Source of the DNA: an uncultured Eggerthella sp.
GTDB lineage: Bacteria; Actinomycetota; Coriobacteriia; Coriobacteriales; Eggerthellaceae
Direction of reading: 5' to 3'
Length of the DNA stretch: 64,000 nt
NCBI GenBank assembly: GCA_900556585.1
Contig: USPD01000003.1
Coordinates: forward strand, 1-64,000
Part shown: positions 61,363 through 64,000 of the stretch, in pieces
Numbering within the stretch: the stretch's first letter is position 1
Layout of the letters: every line of letters starts with the position of its first letter
Made by a program: the position numbers and the translations under genes
The notes under the pieces: model-generated
What the model was told of the DNA's origin: nothing
Databases searched by the model: none
Seen by the model: the letters and a program-made list of their open reading frames with translations, nothing else

Positions 61363-62595
61363 ATGATCAACGTTGAAGAGCTGCGTAATGCTCCTATTGC
61401 TGTTTTGGGCGGCGGCGCAGTAGGCAAAACCTGCGGTGCTGACTGCGCATTAGCTGGCCAGGAAGTTCGCATTTGCGACCTGGATCCATTTTTTGAAAAT
61501 ACTCTGGGAACTGTAATGCGCACAGGCATTACGTTGCAGGACAAGGCTCCTGGAACTCAGACTAAGTACGGCTTCCGTCGTATGGGCAAAGGCGAATTTG
61601 CTCTTGCAACCAATTCAGTAGCTGAATGTGTAAAGGGCGCAAAGCTCATCATTATTGGCATTCCTTCTGTTGCTCATGAGGTATTTTTCAAGGAGCTAAT
61701 TCCTTGCCTTGAAGACGGCCAGATTATTCACATCATTCCTGACAACTACGGTTCTTTGAAGCTTCGCAAAATGATGCGCGAAGCTGGTTGCACCAAGGAT
61801 GTTATTATTGGCGGCTGGTCTTCTGCTCCTTACGGCACTCGTGTTGATACCGAAGGTGGCGTAATGAAGCCAACCTGCAGCTTGGTCTATCGTGCTATCA
61901 CGTTACGCGGTGCCGCACTTCCTACGAAGGATACGGAAGATTTCGTTGAAAGCTCCAAGGCTCTGGGTTGCTTCGATGCCATCACTCAAGGTGACGGCGC
62001 TGTTTGTGGTGATACCGTTTTGGACATTGGCTTTTCTAACGTTAACCCTGTAATCCATGTTCCTGGTACCGTACTGGGCGTTTCCACTATGGAAAACTTC
62101 AGCACTGTTCTTGGTAAGAATGCTCACGAATACAGCATTTATTCTCATTCCTTCTGCCCTTCCATTAGCGAAGTTCAGTATCAGTTCTACAACGAAGAGA
62201 TTGCTCTGGCAGAAGCTATTGGTGTAGGCATTCAGCCTTTCAAGAAGGAAGTATTCTTCCAGCGCACCAGCGTTCTTGGTGAAGAATATATGGGTGAAGG
62301 TTGCAACGTTCCTTTTGAAGAAGAATGGGAAGTAGGTTATGCAACTGGTCCATTCACCATTAAGAATCGTTATGTAACCGAAGATGTTCCAGTAGGTTGC
62401 CACGTATATCATGAGCTTGGTAAGAAGTTCGGAGTCCCAACGCCCGTAATTGACTCTATGATTGTTCTTGGTGGCGTTATGAACAAGGCTGACTACATGA
62501 CAACTGGCTTGACCCTTGAAGATTTGGGCATTGCTCACTTGGACAAGGATCAGCTGCTTGCTTACTTGCATGATGGTACTTATGTTGAGGCATAG
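61363..62595 (+). CDS. NAD(P)-dependent octopine/nopaline dehydrogenase family protein
   Basis: 410 residues. An N-terminal Rossmann domain (IAVLGGGAVGKTCGADCALAGQEVRICDLD) is followed by an opine-dehydrogenase-type helical domain (NVNPVIHVPGTVLGVSTMENF, with the conserved His and Asn region). The family reductively condenses an amino acid with a 2-oxoacid, or does the reverse. AAGGAGAA precedes ATG 61363. The racemase-like gene follows after 122 nt in the same orientation, suggesting joint action on amino-acid-derived compounds. The substrate cannot be read from sequence. Confidence 0.85.
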   Translation: MINVEELRNAPIAVLGGGAVGKTCGADCALAGQEVRICDLDPFFENTLGTVMRTGITLQDKAPGTQTKYGFRRMGKGEFALATNSVAECVKGAKLIIIGIPSVAHEVFFKELIPCLEDGQIIHIIPDNYGSLKLRKMMREAGCTKDVIIGGWSSAPYGTRVDTEGGVMKPTCSLVYRAITLRGAALPTKDTEDFVESSKALGCFDAITQGDGAVCGDTVLDIGFSNVNPVIHVPGTVLGVSTMENFSTVLGKNAHEYSIYSHSFCPSISEVQYQFYNEEIALAEAIGVGIQPFKKEVFFQRTSVLGEEYMGEGCNVPFEEEWEVGYATGPFTIKNRYVTEDVPVGCHVYHELGKKFGVPTPVIDSMIVLGGVMNKADYMTTGLTLEDLGIAHLDKDQLLAYLHDGTYVEA

Positions 62596-62717
62596 TTACA
62601 TCTATAGCAGAGCATAGCTAATTTAGAAGTTTGAAATGCCTAGGTATCCTCTTAAATATTGTCGAAGTTGTAATATTTAAGACTGCTTAGGTATTTCTTT
62701 ATAAAAAGGAGTTCTCA

Positions 62718-63494
62718 ATGTCTGTTTCCTGGAAAAGCGCATACGGCGCTATCACGAATGAAGCGCAGCGTCGCGGGGTGTTTGAATTGCCGCCGCGCTA
62801 CACCAGTGGTCAGGCATTGGGAATTATTGCCGTTGACCTGGATTATCCAAAGGTGCCAGGCAATGTGGTAAACGCAACTACCTACGATTTTCCTGTTCTT
62901 TACGAAATGGTGAGCTTCGAAATTGAGCAGCTTTTCGCGGGCGATCCAACCATTAAACAGCAGGTAGTTGAGGCGGCGAAAAAGCTGGAAGCAGAAGGTG
63001 TGCGTGCCATCATTGGCGCCTGCGGCTATTTCGCCCACTTTCAAAAAGATGTGGCAGCTGCTGTGGGTGTACCTGTGTTTATGTCTAGCTTGTGTCAGCT
63101 CGCAACCATTAAAACGTGGCTTCCTGCTTCCAAAAAGATTGCTGTGTTTGCTGCCGATGGCGCAAGTATCGATGATGAGTTTCTTTCTAATGTGAACACC
63201 ACAACCGATCAAATCGTGGTGGTGAATGTGGGGGATATGGAAAGCTTCGCTCCTATCCGATGGGGAAAAGGTCCGCTCGATAACGGCATGCTAGAAGATG
63301 ATTTGGTGGAGTTGGCCACTGAAGTGTGTGCCGAAACCCCTGAAGTAGATGCTATCTTGCTTGAATGCAGCGACCTACCACCATATGCTGCGGCAATTCA
63401 GCGCGCAACGGGATTGCCTGTGTTTGACTTTATTACCTTAGCAAAATGGGTAGAAAGCGTTGTGGTACAGCGTCCGTACTATGGAATGATTTAA
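62718..63494 (+). CDS. Aspartate/glutamate racemase-family protein
   Basis: 258 residues with the pseudo-twofold arrangement of the Asp/Glu/hydantoin racemase superfamily and its two catalytic Cys: Cys102 in IGACGYFAHFQ and Cys217 in LLECSDLPPYA. These cofactor-independent enzymes racemise acidic or modified amino acids; some members act as decarboxylases or isomerases. AAAAGGAG precedes ATG 62718. Its partner genes are the opine-dehydrogenase-like enzyme and the MFS exporter. Confidence 0.87.
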   Translation: MSVSWKSAYGAITNEAQRRGVFELPPRYTSGQALGIIAVDLDYPKVPGNVVNATTYDFPVLYEMVSFEIEQLFAGDPTIKQQVVEAAKKLEAEGVRAIIGACGYFAHFQKDVAAAVGVPVFMSSLCQLATIKTWLPASKKIAVFAADGASIDDEFLSNVNTTTDQIVVVNVGDMESFAPIRWGKGPLDNGMLEDDLVELATEVCAETPEVDAILLECSDLPPYAAAIQRATGLPVFDFITLAKWVESVVVQRPYYGMI

Positions 63495-63656
63495 ATAATC
63501 GTGAGATGCCTTTTGTGTAAAAGCTCCTGCTTTTATCGCACTTAGTCTTTTGTGGGCTTTGGCAAAACATATTTAATACTTGTCTTTTGCGAAAGCTCCG
63601 AAATAGTTGAAGCTGCCATAACTAGTTTGATGAAGTATTTTATGGAAGCGAGGAAA

Positions 63657-64000
63657 ATGGCATCCTTAGGTTTAACAAATGAACAACGTAAGATGGTAAT
63701 GGTGCTACTGTGTGGTGCCGTATTAGTTGTTTTGAATCAGACGCTTCTTTCACCTGCGCTCCCTTCTATCATGGAACATTTACAGGTTGATGCCACTACG
63801 GTTCAGTGGTTGACATCTGCCTATGCATTAATGGAAGCGGTTGTGATCCCGCTTGCTGCGTGGTTTATGGGTAGATTCAATACGCGCGTATTGTTCATTG
63901 GTGGTATGGCGTTGTTTGGGGCGGGCAGTTTCGTAGCAGCCATCGCTCCAGTGTTTGCTGTGCTGCTGCTAAGACGCTTGCTATGTCTGATTCGAGTGGC
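63657..64000 (+). CDS. MFS transporter (DHA2-like), 5' part
   Basis: The frame from ATG 63657 runs to the end of the window. It begins with a short cytosolic segment, TM1 (VLLCGAVLVVLNQTLLSPALPSI, with the Asn/Asp position of drug:H+ antiporters), then VQWLTSAYALMEAVVIPLAAWFMGRF, the DHA2 motif-A region, and TM3. The last dozen codons (LLLRRLLCLIRV) diverge from the expected GRILQ motif, so a frameshift near the end cannot be excluded. ATG 63642 is an alternative start. Probably an exporter for the product of the upstream enzymes (inference). Confidence 0.8.
   Translation, partial: MASLGLTNEQRKMVMVLLCGAVLVVLNQTLLSPALPSIMEHLQVDATTVQWLTSAYALMEAVVIPLAAWFMGRFNTRVLFIGGMALFGAGSFVAAIAPVFAVLLLRRLLCLIRV

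Noticed and set aside
61191..61376. 61-codon frame starting directly after the lipoprotein stop
   Set aside because: It runs through two hairpins and into the next gene; composition is not protein-like, so the hairpins are the better explanation.
60330..64000. A complete staphylopine-type metallophore cluster
   Set aside because: No nicotianamine-synthase-like gene and no ABC importer genes are visible, and the dehydrogenase looks like the octopine/nopaline family rather than CntM.

Overview
The window reads as the chromosome of a moderate-GC actinobacterium, most likely class Coriobacteriia (inference). The support is a dnaK-grpE-dnaJ-hspR-clpB heat-shock block of actinobacterial order, MtrAB-like and LytS/LytTR-like two-component systems, a compact menaquinone operon and large sortase-anchored proteins. 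No rRNA gene is present and the species cannot be named from this stretch.

Layout. 1-5.9 kb: 3' end of dnaK, then grpE, a zinc-finger-less dnaJ, hspR and clpB. 6.3-9.8 kb: a potassium uptake unit (TrkH with small upstream ORFs), a secreted OB-fold-like protein and rsgA. 10.1-19.1 kb: a glycosyltransferase, a TSUP exporter, a LytS-type kinase with LytTR regulator, a minus-strand exported beta-rich protein and an OmpR-type two-component pair. 19.1-31.4 kb: housekeeping genes (purC, xth, folE, ACT protein) and a tightly packed mazG-menF-menD-menH-menB-menE/menC run in which the last two enzymes are fused. 31.6 kb: PiT phosphate transporter, then an initiator tRNA.

From the tRNA (32.85 kb) to about 41 kb is a decayed accessory region. 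It holds a MATE fragment, a GntR regulator with a frameshifted membrane protein, a GyrI-like/MmcQ-YjbR pair behind an SOS-like box with an amber codon in the second gene, several XRE regulators, a yjdF-type RNA with a truncated yjdF gene, and a frameshifted serine recombinase. GC content changes sharply within it. The tRNA has integrase-arm-like repeats just downstream, so it looks like an old integration site.

41.5-58.6 kb is a sortase-pilus island with two modules. Module 1 is a 1,949-residue LPYTG surface protein, a LPKTG major pilin and a class C sortase. Module 2 has the gene order of the streptococcal FCT pilus operon: tip adhesin, SipA-like pseudo-signal-peptidase, FctA-like shaft pilin, class B-like sortase and small FctB-like LPKTG pilin. 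The tip adhesin is split by a run of nine G residues; ten or seven would restore one 1,551-residue protein, so it is a strong phase-variation candidate caught in the OFF state. Two further G7 tracts lie in frame in the two large adhesins.

58.8-64 kb: a macrodomain hydrolase on the minus strand, then a NlpA/MetQ-like lipoprotein behind a structured leader, an opine-dehydrogenase-family enzyme, an Asp/Glu-racemase-family enzyme and the start of an MFS exporter, which together suggest amino-acid-derived metabolite handling.
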